Source: SZUA-186 sp041552135 (GTDB taxonomy: Bacteria; Pseudomonadota; Gammaproteobacteria; UBA9214). Taken from it: DNA of 6,056 nt. The stretch lies in the NCBI GenBank assembly GCA_041552135.1, contig JBFELL010000171.1, forward strand, positions 1 through 6,056. Reading direction: 5' to 3'. The notes under the pieces are model-generated. The model was not told where the DNA came from. It saw only the letters and a list, made by a program, of their open reading frames with translations, and made no database searches. A program made the translations under genes and the position numbers. Positions within the stretch are counted from its first letter, which is position 1; each line of letters starts with the position of its first letter. Below, in pieces: positions 1 through 6,056 of the stretch.

Positions 1-1103
1 AGCGCCTTGAAAAAGGCGTGCGTCATCAGGTGGAAGATCGCGACGCTGTAGGCGGATGCGCCGAGCGCAACGGTCATATAGCCCAGCTGGGACAACGTCG
101 AGTAGGCTACGACGCGCTTGATATCGTTCTGCACGATGCCGAGAAAACCCATGAACAGGGCCGTGATGGCGCCGATGACCATGACGAACACCAGCGCCGT
201 GGTGGACATCTCGAACAGCGGCGACATGCGCGCCACCATGAAGATACCGGCCGTGACCATGGTCGCGGCATGGATCAGCGCCGAGATCGGTGTCGGGCCC
301 TCCATGGAGTCCGGCAGCCAGACATGCAGCGGCACCTGCGCCGACTTGCCCATGGCACCGATGAACAGCAGGATGCAGATCAGCGTCATCAGCTGCCACT
401 CGGTGCCGGCGAAGATCTCGATGGTGGTGCCGGCCATGCCGGGCGCCGCGGCAAACACCGTCGCATAGTCCATGCTGTTGAAGAAGGCATAGATGGCACC
501 GATGCCCAGCAGGAAGCCGAAGTCGCCGACGCGATTGACCAGGAAGGCCTTCAGGTTGGCGTAGATGGCCGTCGGGCGCGTGTACCAGAAGCCGATCAGC
601 AGATAGGACACCAGGCCCACCGCCTCCCAGCCGAAGAACAGCTGCAGGAAATTGTTCGACATCACCAGCATCAGCATGGAGAAGGTGAACAGCGCGATGT
701 AGCTGAAGAACCGCTGGTAGGACGACGGCGCACCGGCCTTGGAATGGGCCGGCCAGTTGTGGTCGTCGTCCGCCATGTAGCCGATGGTGTAGATGTGCAC
801 CATCAGCGAGACGAAGGTCACCACGGTCATCATCAATGCGGTGAGGTTGTCGATCAGGAAGCCGATCTCGAATTTCACGCCATCGGAGACCAGCCAGGTG
901 TAGACGCTGGCGTTGTAGGGCTCGGCACCGTCGATGGCAAAACGCTTCAGCATGATGACCGACAGCACGAAGGCCACAGCGACACCGAGGATGGTGACGG
1001 TGTGGGCACCGGCACGGCCGATCTGCCGGCCGAACAGTCCGGCGATGATCGCGCCTATGAGGGGCGCCAGCGGGATGGCGAGCAGCATGTTTTCCAGGGA
1101 CAT
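1..1103 (-). CDS. nuoL: NADH-quinone oxidoreductase subunit L (3' end outside window)
   Basis: Distal antiporter-like subunit of the complex I membrane arm (ND5 family), one of the proton pumps. The first 367 residues are visible, out of just over 600 in the family; the rest, including the long lateral helix, lies beyond the left edge. The reading frame is open throughout. Proton-channel residues are in place: E160 in FFGWEAVGLVSYLLIGFW, K253 in GAMGKSAQVPLHVWLPDSM, H278 in SALIHAATMVTAG, and H358, H362 and K366 in FHLMTHAFFKA at the very edge. These match E. coli E144, K229, H254, H334, H338 and K342. A loop at about residues 112-128 is some 13 residues longer than I expect in relatives. The start MSLENMLL at 1103 is preferred on ribosome binding site spacing; starting at 1109 would add two residues. 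Confidence 0.97.
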   Translation of the reverse strand, partial: MSLENMLLAIPLAPLIGAIIAGLFGRQIGRAGAHTVTILGVAVAFVLSVIMLKRFAIDGAEPYNASVYTWLVSDGVKFEIGFLIDNLTALMMTVVTFVSLMVHIYTIGYMADDDHNWPAHSKAGAPSSYQRFFSYIALFTFSMLMLVMSNNFLQLFFGWEAVGLVSYLLIGFWYTRPTAIYANLKAFLVNRVGDFGFLLGIGAIYAFFNSMDYATVFAAAPGMAGTTIEIFAGTEWQLMTLICILLFIGAMGKSAQVPLHVWLPDSMEGPTPISALIHAATMVTAGIFMVARMSPLFEMSTTALVFVMVIGAITALFMGFLGIVQNDIKRVVAYSTLSQLGYMTVALGASAYSVAIFHLMTHAFFKA

Positions 1104-1108
1104 CGGCA

Positions 1109-1414
1109 TCAGCCCTTCATGGTATCCAGGTCATCGACGTTGATGGTCTGCCGGTTGCGGAACAGCACCACCAGGATCGCCAGGCCGATGGCGGCCTCGG
1201 CGGCGGCGACGGTGAGGATAAAGAACACGAACACCTGCCCCGCCACGTCGCCGAGGAAATAGGAAAAGGCGACGAAGTTCATGTTGACGGCGAGCAGCAT
1301 GAGCTCGATGGCCATCAGCAGGATGATGACGTTCTTGCGGTTCAGGAATATCCCCGCCACGCTCAGGCCGAACAGGATCGCGCCCAGGATCAGGTAGTCG
1401 GATAAGGCAATCAT
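1109..1414 (-). CDS. nuoK: NADH-quinone oxidoreductase subunit K
   Basis: Small membrane subunit of complex I (ND4L family, related to MrpC), sitting between NuoJ and the antiporter-like NuoN and carrying buried glutamates of the central proton pathway. The chosen product is 101 residues with three hydrophobic segments. It shows the signatures IFLNRKNVIILLMAIELMLL and AAAEAAIGLAI; the glutamates in IELML and AAEAAIGL correspond to E36 and E72 of E. coli NuoK, essential residues in that enzyme. An in-frame ATG at 1423 would add three residues (MPA). The ATG at 1414 is preferred because it has AAGGG nine bases upstream and because family members begin with a short M-I-x-L stretch. Upstream is the 174-base gap with the repeat element. 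The last codons contain the nuoL ribosome binding site. Confidence 0.97.
   Translation of the reverse strand: MIALSDYLILGAILFGLSVAGIFLNRKNVIILLMAIELMLLAVNMNFVAFSYFLGDVAGQVFVFFILTVAAAEAAIGLAILVVLFRNRQTINVDDLDTMKG
1113..1118 (-). promoter_or_regulatory. Ribosome binding site that decides the nuoL start
   Basis: GAAGGG on the minus strand lies within the last sense codons of nuoK, nine bases before the ATG at 1103 and only three bases before another in-frame ATG at 1109. The spacing favours 1103 and equals that of nuoK. The ATG at 1109 overlaps the nuoK stop as TGATG and cannot be fully excluded. Confidence 0.65.
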
Positions 1415-1423
1415 TGCAGGCAT

Positions 1424-1428
1424 CCCTT
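1424..1428 (-). promoter_or_regulatory. Ribosome binding site that decides the nuoK start
   Basis: AAGGG on the minus strand lies nine bases before the ATG at 1414-1412. It is directly against the alternative ATG at 1423-1421, too close to serve it. This supports the shorter NuoK, starting MIALSDYL. Confidence 0.75.
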
Positions 1429-1452
1429 GCTTTGGCGGCCATTCAGAATTTC

Positions 1453-1483
1453 ACCGCAGAGACGCAGAGGACGCGGAGAAAAA
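1453..1483. repeat. Left arm of the inverted-repeat element
   Basis: This arm reads as three degenerate copies of an eight- to nine-base unit: CCGCAGAG, ACGCAGAG, GACGCGGAG, followed by five A. The first 17 bases pair perfectly with the right arm; the third unit pairs only imperfectly. Confidence 0.75.
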
Positions 1484-1550
1484 CCATCATTGATGCAAAC
1501 AGCCAGGTCAACATCCCGGGCATTGTTGCTTGCTTGAAGGTTTACAGGCA

Positions 1551-1582
1551 TTTTTCCTCTGCGCTCTCTGCGTCTCTGCGGT
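1551..1582. repeat. Right arm of the inverted-repeat element
   Basis: Its reverse complement reads CCGCAGAG, ACGCAGAG, AGCGCAGAGG and then five A, mirroring the left arm with a few differences and one extra base in the third unit. Its outer end is six bases from the nuoJ stop codon. Confidence 0.75.
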
Positions 1583-1588
1583 AGTCTT

Positions 1589-2194
1589 TTACTGCTTTTT
1601 CTCGGCTTCCATTTCCACCAGCCGCACACGGTCGGCGCGCTTCACGGCAACCTGGTCGACCGGGTTCTGCGCCTTGGTCTCCGGGCGCTTGCGCATGGTC
1701 AGCGCAATCGCCGCGATAATCGCCACCAGCAGGATCACCGAGGCGATCTCGAACGGGTATACGTAGTCGGTGTACAGTACGCTGCCGATTTCACGCGTGT
1801 TGCTGTAGTCCGCGCCGTGGCGTTCGGGGATGGCGACCACCTCGGCACCGAAGTTCTTCACCCCCAGCACCATGAACATCTCGGCGAATATGAGCAGGGC
1901 CACGGTGAAACCCACCGGCAGATATTTCACGAAGCCCTCGCGCAGCGGCGAGACATTGATATCCAGCATCATGACGACGAACAGGAACAGCACCATCACC
2001 GCACCGACGTAGACCAGCACCAGGGTGATGGCGAGGAACTCCGCCTCCAGCAGCAGCCACAGGCCGGCGCAGGTAAAGAACGCCAGCACCAGGTGCAGCG
2101 CCGCGTGCACCGGGTTGCGCACCGTGATGACGCGCCCGGCGGCATACACCAGGATCGCGGCAAAGACATAAAAGACGAAGCGTTCGAATCCCAT
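1589..2194 (-). CDS. nuoJ: NADH-quinone oxidoreductase subunit J
   Basis: Small membrane subunit of complex I (ND6 family), located between NuoH and the antiporter-like subunits and part of the chain of conformational coupling. The 201 residues contain five hydrophobic segments, roughly 4-22, 29-50, 52-77, 90-111 and 147-166. The third carries the family signature VYVGAVMVLFLFVVMML at 61-77, with the Y62/G64 region that forms the mobile pi-bulge in solved structures. By eye, the position of E. coli Glu55 is a leucine here (L58), as I recall for many proteobacterial and mitochondrial-type homologues. The last 30 or so residues are charged and probably cytoplasmic, making the protein slightly longer than E. 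coli NuoJ. The ATG at 2194 is preceded by AGG eight bases upstream, at 2203-2205, abutting the nuoI stop. The stop TAA lies only six bases from the inverted-repeat element, and the protein appears intact. Confidence 0.97.
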   Translation of the reverse strand: MGFERFVFYVFAAILVYAAGRVITVRNPVHAALHLVLAFFTCAGLWLLLEAEFLAITLVLVYVGAVMVLFLFVVMMLDINVSPLREGFVKYLPVGFTVALLIFAEMFMVLGVKNFGAEVVAIPERHGADYSNTREIGSVLYTDYVYPFEIASVILLVAIIAAIALTMRKRPETKAQNPVDQVAVKRADRVRLVEMEAEKKQ

Positions 2195-2199
2195 AAGGC

Positions 2200-2688
2200 T
2201 TACCTGTATGCCGCGTCCTGCAGGCGGTCTTTCGCGATCTGCTCTTCATACCTGTCGCCGATCTCGAGCAGCATCTCCTTGGTCATGATGTTCTCGCCGC
2301 GGTTCTCGAAGCTGTACTCGAAGTTGCGTGTCTCGACGATGGAGTCGACCGGGCAGGATTCCTCGCAGAAGCCGCAGTAGATGCACTTGAACAGGTCGAT
2401 TTCGTATTTCGTCGTGCGCCGGGTGCCGTCCTCGCTCTCCTCGGCCTCGATGGTGATCGCCAGCGCCGGGCAGACGGCCTCGCACAGCTTGCAGGCGATG
2501 CAGCGTTCCTCGCCGTTGGGGTAGCGGCGCAGCGCGTGCAGGCCGCGGAAGCGGTTCGACTGCGGCGTCTTCTCCTCCGGGTACTGCACCGTGATCTTGC
2601 GCTTGAAAAAGTGCCGCCCGGTGACACCCAGCCCCTTGCGCAGCTCGGTTAATGTCATGCTTTTCAGAAAGTTGGAAAACCTGTCCAT
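2200..2688 (-). CDS. nuoI: NADH-quinone oxidoreductase subunit I
   Basis: Ferredoxin-like subunit of complex I (TYKY/PSST-neighbour family) that carries clusters N6a and N6b and relays electrons from NuoG to the terminal cluster N2 on NuoB. The 162-residue protein shows two classical CX2CX2CX3CP motifs: CIACKLCEAVCP with C63, C66, C69 and C73, and CIYCGFCEESCP with C102, C105, C108 and C112. Each set supplies three ligands to one cluster and one to the other, as in all 2x[4Fe-4S] ferredoxins. The N-terminus has the amphipathic helix and basic stretch (GRHFFKRKITVQYPEEK) that sits at the membrane surface next to NuoH. All eight cysteines are present and the length is normal. The start ATG at 2688 has a good GAGG six bases upstream, overlapping the nuoH stop. 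nuoJ follows after five bases. Confidence 0.98.
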   Translation of the reverse strand: MDRFSNFLKSMTLTELRKGLGVTGRHFFKRKITVQYPEEKTPQSNRFRGLHALRRYPNGEERCIACKLCEAVCPALAITIEAEESEDGTRRTTKYEIDLFKCIYCGFCEESCPVDSIVETRNFEYSFENRGENIMTKEMLLEIGDRYEEQIAKDRLQDAAYR

Positions 2689-2694
2689 AATCTA

Positions 2695-2698
2695 CCTC
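2695..2698 (-). promoter_or_regulatory. Ribosome binding site of nuoI
   Basis: GAGG read on the minus strand, six bases before the nuoI ATG. It overlaps the TGA stop of nuoH, so a ribosome finishing nuoH sits on the nuoI initiation site. This suggests coupled translation of the two subunits, which is an inference from spacing only. Confidence 0.7.
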
Positions 2699-3749
2699 AA
2701 TCGAACCACGGGCCGACGTCGGCGACCACGGCAGCGCCCTCCACCACCAGCCATACGATGGTGATCGGGATGAAGACCTTCCAGCCGAGCCGCATGATCT
2801 GGTCATAGCGGTAGCGCGGGAAGGTCGCGCGGAACCACAGGAACAGCAGCAGGAAGAAGGAGGTCTTGAACAGCAGCCAGTGAATACCTGAACCCAGCAG
2901 CAGGCCGATCACCGGCCATGCAAACACACTCTCCGGCACAATACCCTGCAGCGGCGTCAGCCAGCCACCCATGAACAGCAGGGCCGTCAGCGCGGCGATC
3001 AGGATCATGTTGGCGTATTCCGCCAGGAAGAACACGGCGAAGGCCATGCCGGAATACTCGACGTGGAAACCGGCGACGATCTCGGACTCGCCTTCGGCGA
3101 CGTCGAAGGGTGCGCGGTTCGTCTCGGCAACGCCGGAAATGAAATACACCAGGAACAGCGGGAACAGCGGCAGCCAGAACCAGTGCAGCACACTGCCCTG
3201 CTGGGCCTGCACGATATCGACCAGGTTGAGGCTGCCACCGGCGATCAGCACACCGACCAGCGCGAAGCCCATGGCGATCTCGTAGGAAACAATCTGCGCC
3301 GCGGAGCGCATGGCGCCGAGAAAGGCGTATTTCGAATTGGAGGCCCAGCCGGCAATGATGACGCCGTAGACGCCGACCGAGGTCAGCGCCAGGATATACA
3401 GCAGGCTGGCGTCGATGTTCGCCAGCACCATGGTGTCGGTGAACGGCATCACCGCCCAGGCCGCCAGCGCGGGGGCGATGGAAATCATCGGCGCGATCAG
3501 GAACAGGAAACGGCTGGAGTTCGTCGGCACGACGATCTCCTTCATCAGCAGCTTCAGCGCATCGGCGATGGGCTGCAGCCAGCCGCGCGGACCAACGCGA
3601 TTGGGGCCGATGCGCACCTGCATGTAGCCGATGATCTTGCGCTCGGCAAAGGTCAGGTAGGCCACGCCCAGCATCAGCGGGATGAGGATGGCGACAATCT
3701 TGAGCGTTATGAAAAACGGCTCCCTGATCAGTTCCCAGAATTCAGCCAT
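2697..3749 (-). CDS. nuoH: NADH-quinone oxidoreductase subunit H
   Basis: Membrane subunit of complex I (ND1 family) that joins the peripheral arm to the membrane arm and forms part of the quinone-binding channel. At 350 residues it has the usual bacterial length and several hydrophobic segments (about eight are expected for the family). Family hallmarks are visible: FAERKIIGYMQVRIGPNRVG near residues 34-53 with E36 and R37; GWASNSKYAFLGAMRSAAQ at 134-152 followed by SYE with E157; and the acidic loop AETNRAPFDVAEGESE at 208-223 followed by EYSGM, which lines the proposed quinone and proton-coupling region. The ATG at 3749-3747 gives MAEFWELI and a normal N-terminus. Its ribosome binding site is weak, at best a GCGGG about ten bases upstream, so translation may rely on coupling to nuoG 24 bases away. 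The stop TGA is overlapped by the nuoI ribosome binding site. No truncation or frameshift is seen. Confidence 0.98.
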   Translation of the reverse strand: MAEFWELIREPFFITLKIVAILIPLMLGVAYLTFAERKIIGYMQVRIGPNRVGPRGWLQPIADALKLLMKEIVVPTNSSRFLFLIAPMISIAPALAAWAVMPFTDTMVLANIDASLLYILALTSVGVYGVIIAGWASNSKYAFLGAMRSAAQIVSYEIAMGFALVGVLIAGGSLNLVDIVQAQQGSVLHWFWLPLFPLFLVYFISGVAETNRAPFDVAEGESEIVAGFHVEYSGMAFAVFFLAEYANMILIAALTALLFMGGWLTPLQGIVPESVFAWPVIGLLLGSGIHWLLFKTSFFLLLFLWFRATFPRYRYDQIMRLGWKVFIPITIVWLVVEGAAVVADVGPWFD

Positions 3750-3773
3750 GGTGGTTTTGCCCGCTAGTCCCTG

Positions 3774-6056
3774 TTATGCCCGCTCTATCCGGATGGTGCC
3801 GAAGCAGGGGCCGAGCCCTGCCGCGGCCGGTGTCCCGGCCGGCAGCCAGAGGCAGCCCGCCGGCACCCGCTCGTCGATGGCAAGCGACAGGGTGATGCTG
3901 GTGCCGTCCTGGCTGACCTTTATCGTGTCGGCGCCGAGTACACCGCTGGCCTCGGCCTGCTGCATCGAGATGCGCGCCACGCCGCCCGCCACCGCATCAG
4001 GGGTTGCCTGCAGGGAGGTGGCACGCCGCACCAGCGCATCGGCGCAGTGGATGGGTACATCGCCGATACGTTCCAGAGTGCCCTCGACTGCCCCCGGCGG
4101 CGCTGCAGCGGCAGCCGCACTTCCCGCCACCAGGGATGCGGCGTCGACCTCGCGGCGCAGGGCATCGCGGACGTCCTCCGACGTGTTGTAATCAAAGCCG
4201 TCCAGTTCCAGCAGGTTGCCGAGCACACGCAGCACCTTCCAGCCCGGGCGGCTGTCGCCGTGCGGCCGGGCGACGCCGGAGAAACTCTGCCAGCGACCCT
4301 CGAGGTTGACGAAGGTGCCGGAGGTTTCCGTGAACGGTCCGGTCGGCAGCAGCACATCGGCGCTGTTCAGCATGGCCTCGCTGGTCCAGGGGCTGAAGGC
4401 GACGACAAAGTCCGCCGCCTCCACGGCCTGTACGGCCGCCTCACTGTCCCAGCAATCGTGCTCCGGCTCGACGCCGAACAGGATGAAGGCCTTGCGCGGG
4501 CTTTCGCACATGGCATGTGCCGTCAGGCCCGCCGTGGCGACCGCCTGTCCTGCGGGGCCGCGATGGGGCAGCACGCCGGCCAGCCAGCCACCGGCGCTGT
4601 TGGCCGCGGCCGGCAGATCACCGGCTGTGGCTCCGGCCGCATGGGCGATCACGCCGGCAAGCGCCCTCAGCAACGAGGCCTGCGGGTGTGCCGCGGCCGT
4701 GTTGCCGAGCAGCACGGTGGCACGCCCGGCATCCTTCAGCGCCGTCGCCATGGCACGCTGGTTGTCATCCGGCGTGGCAGCGGCCACCAGCGAGCGGGCG
4801 GCCTCCGGCAGGCGACCAGCGGCATCCGGGAAACAGGCAGCGATGCCGGCCAGTTCACCCGCCATCTGCGACGGCGCCACGATGGCCTTCGCATGTACCG
4901 GCATCAGGAATTCGTAGTCGACCGGGTTGATGAACATGACGCTGGCGCCGGCCATGGCGGCCTTTCGCAGGCGGTGCCCGGCAATCGGTTGTTCCTTGCG
5001 CGGGTTGGCGCCGATCACCAGTGCGGCATCGACGCGCTCCAGCTCTTCCAGCGACTGGCCCAGTCCCGGGCTGAGCGGGGCACTGTCCTGGTCGCTGTAA
5101 TCCACGCGACGCAGGCGATGGTCGATATTGCCGGTGCCAAGGCCGCGGGCGACGGCCTGCAGCAGGTAGAGTTCTTCCAGTGTCGAGGTCGGCGAAGCCA
5201 GTACGCCAAGCTGGTCCGCGCCGTGCTGCGAGACCGCCTCGCGCAAACCCCTGACGGCCATCTGCAGCGCGTTGTCCCAGTCGGTCTCCCGCCAGCGGCC
5301 ATCCACCTTCACCATGGGCGCAGCCAGGCGGTCATCGGCGTACAGGCCCTCGTAGCTGAAACGGTCGCGGTCCGACAGCCAGACCTCGTTGATCTCCTCG
5401 TTCTCGCGCGGCACCACCCGCATCGCCACACCGCTGCGGGTGTGCACGTAGAGGTTGGAGCCGATCGAATCATGCGGTGCCACCGAGGCATGCTGTGCCA
5501 GCTCCCAGGCGCGCGCCTTGAAGCGAAACGGCTTGGAGGTGAGCGCCCCCACCGGGCAGACGTCGATGACGTTGCCGGAGAGTTCGGATTCCAGCGAGCC
5601 CTCGATGTAGTTGCCGATTTCCATGTTCTCGCCGCGGCCGGTAGCGCCGAGTTCCATCTTGCCGGCGACCTCCTGCAGCATGCGGATGCAGCGCGTGCAA
5701 TGGATGCAACGTGTCATGTCGGTGGCGATCAGCGGTCCGATGAACTTGTCCCTGACGACGCGCTTGCCCTCGGTGAAACGCGACACGTCGCCGCCATACT
5801 CCAGCGCCACGTCCTGCAGTTCGCACTCGCCGCCCTGGTCGCAGATCGGGCAGTCCAGCGGGTGGTTGATGAGCAGGAATTCCATAATGGCCTTCTGCGC
5901 ACCCTTTGCCAGCTTGCTGCCGGTGAAGATCTTCATGCCATCGGCCACCGGGGTCGCGCAGGCCGGCAGCGGTTTCGGCACGTTTTCCACCTCCACCATG
6001 CACATGCGGCAGTTGGCGGCGACGGAGAGTTTCTTGTGATAGCAGAAGCGCGGCAC
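3774..6056 (-). CDS. nuoG: NADH-quinone oxidoreductase subunit G (5' end outside window)
   Basis: Iron-sulfur subunit of the complex I peripheral arm, passing electrons from the NADH-oxidising NuoEF part towards NuoI. Visible are 760 residues; about 30 N-terminal residues lie beyond the right edge, so the GTG at the edge is an internal valine, not a start. Counting from the edge, C5, C16, C19 and C33 fit the [2Fe-2S] N1b site; H65, C69, C72 and C78 (HPLDCPICDQGGEC) fit N5, with its histidine ligand; C117, C120, C123 and C167 (CIHCTRC, then CPVGAL) fit N4. A molybdopterin-oxidoreductase-like domain without obvious cofactor chemistry follows, from about residue 200 to the end, with an alanine-rich linker near 645-653. 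The extra N7 cysteines of E. coli NuoG are absent. The stop is TAA at 3776-3774, and nuoH begins 24 bases further on. Identification is firm from the cysteine pattern and the neighbouring genes. Confidence 0.98.
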   Translation of the reverse strand: MPRFCYHKKLSVAANCRMCMVEVENVPKPLPACATPVADGMKIFTGSKLAKGAQKAIMEFLLINHPLDCPICDQGGECELQDVALEYGGDVSRFTEGKRVVRDKFIGPLIATDMTRCIHCTRCIRMLQEVAGKMELGATGRGENMEIGNYIEGSLESELSGNVIDVCPVGALTSKPFRFKARAWELAQHASVAPHDSIGSNLYVHTRSGVAMRVVPRENEEINEVWLSDRDRFSYEGLYADDRLAAPMVKVDGRWRETDWDNALQMAVRGLREAVSQHGADQLGVLASPTSTLEELYLLQAVARGLGTGNIDHRLRRVDYSDQDSAPLSPGLGQSLEELERVDAALVIGANPRKEQPIAGHRLRKAAMAGASVMFINPVDYEFLMPVHAKAIVAPSQMAGELAGIAACFPDAAGRLPEAARSLVAAATPDDNQRAMATALKDAGRATVLLGNTAAAHPQASLLRALAGVIAHAAGATAGDLPAAANSAGGWLAGVLPHRGPAGQAVATAGLTAHAMCESPRKAFILFGVEPEHDCWDSEAAVQAVEAADFVVAFSPWTSEAMLNSADVLLPTGPFTETSGTFVNLEGRWQSFSGVARPHGDSRPGWKVLRVLGNLLELDGFDYNTSEDVRDALRREVDAASLVAGSAAAAAAPPGAVEGTLERIGDVPIHCADALVRRATSLQATPDAVAGGVARISMQQAEASGVLGADTIKVSQDGTSITLSLAIDERVPAGCLWLPAGTPAAAGLGPCFGTIRIERA

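Larger units (their letters stand above)
1453..1582. repeat. Inverted-repeat (MITE- or REP-like) element between nuoJ and nuoK
   Basis: A 130-base element made of two inverted arms around a 67-base core (1484-1550). The outermost 17 bases match perfectly: ACCGCAGAGACGCAGAG at 1453-1469 is the reverse complement of 1566-1582. The inner parts match imperfectly, and both arms end in a run of five A (left) or T (right) facing the core. The core is about 49 percent GC by count, lower than the genes around it. No protein-coding capacity is evident and no target-site duplication could be recognised at the ends. Arms rich in CGCAGAG are, from memory, frequent dispersed repeats in environmental proteobacterial genomes. 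The element accounts for nearly all of the unusually long nuoJ-nuoK gap. It could be a non-autonomous transposable element, a REP-type hairpin or a relic; the sequence alone does not decide. Confidence 0.75.

Noticed and set aside
18..1262. A 414-codon open frame on the plus strand
   Set aside because: It is antisense to nuoL and nuoK. The product is a low-complexity mix rich in H, D, R, G and Q, typical of the reverse strand of GC-rich genes, while the minus strand encodes clear conserved proteins.
1484..1511. Possible promoter in the element core, with a TTGACC box at 1511-1506 on the minus strand reading towards nuoK
   Set aside because: The -35-like hexamer is good, but nothing close to TATAAT lies 16 to 18 bases downstream; the best candidate, TGATGG, is poor.
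1484..1550. CRISPR spacer or attachment site in the repeat core
   Set aside because: There are only two arms and they are inverted, not direct repeats, and no cas or integrase gene is in the window.
1453..1582. Rho-independent terminator after nuoJ
   Set aside because: The stem is long but its loop is 67 bases and no U run follows the outer end on the coding strand. Stopping here would also cut off the essential nuoK-N genes.
1411..1629. A 72-codon open frame on the minus strand reading through the repeat element
   Set aside because: It starts inside nuoJ in another frame, and its middle is simply translated repeat (SPRPLRLCGE). Such products are often annotated as hypothetical proteins but have no sign of being genes.
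1817..2380. A 187-codon open frame on the plus strand
   Set aside because: Antisense shadow of nuoJ and nuoI, with the same H/Q/D/R-rich composition and no recognisable domain.
3063..3767. A 234-codon open frame on the plus strand
   Set aside because: Antisense shadow of nuoH with biased composition. The minus strand carries the conserved NuoH motifs.
4216..4917. A 233-codon open frame on the plus strand opposite nuoG
   Set aside because: Alanine- and serine-rich reverse reading of the NuoG C-terminal domain, with no independent support.

Overview
The window lies inside a nuo operon, the genes for the proton-pumping NADH:quinone oxidoreductase (respiratory complex I, NDH-1). Everything recognisable is on the minus strand, so transcription runs from right to left: nuoG (its beginning lies beyond the right edge), nuoH, nuoI, nuoJ, nuoK and nuoL (its end lies beyond the left edge). 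The order G-H-I-J-K-L is the usual bacterial one, so nuoA-F are expected to the right and nuoM and nuoN to the left.

The host looks like a GC-rich proteobacterium. A gamma- or betaproteobacterium with aerobic respiration fits the protein sequences best. NuoG lacks the extra N7 iron-sulfur cluster cysteines found in E. coli, so this is not an enterobacterial-type enzyme. The species cannot be named from this window.

Layout from right to left: 6056-3774 nuoG, iron-sulfur subunit of the peripheral arm; 3749-2697 nuoH, membrane subunit at the quinone site; 2688-2200 nuoI, the 2x[4Fe-4S] subunit that hands electrons towards quinone; 2194-1589 nuoJ; a 174-base gap holding an inverted-repeat element at 1453-1582; 1414-1109 nuoK; 1103-1 nuoL, an antiporter-like proton-pumping subunit. 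Apart from that gap, junctions are tight (5 to 24 bases), and several ribosome binding sites overlap the preceding stop codon. This fits one polycistronic transcript with coupled translation. NuoG and NuoI carry electrons along the peripheral arm, NuoH couples quinone reduction to the membrane arm, and NuoJ, NuoK and NuoL belong to the proton-translocating membrane arm.

The one feature that does not belong to a standard nuo operon is the element between nuoJ and nuoK. It has two roughly 31-base inverted arms, each made of degenerate copies of an eight-base unit, around a 67-base core. It looks like a small non-autonomous or REP-like dispersed repeat that landed harmlessly between two genes. 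No new defence, mobile or biosynthetic system is visible; the rest is a conventional housekeeping region.
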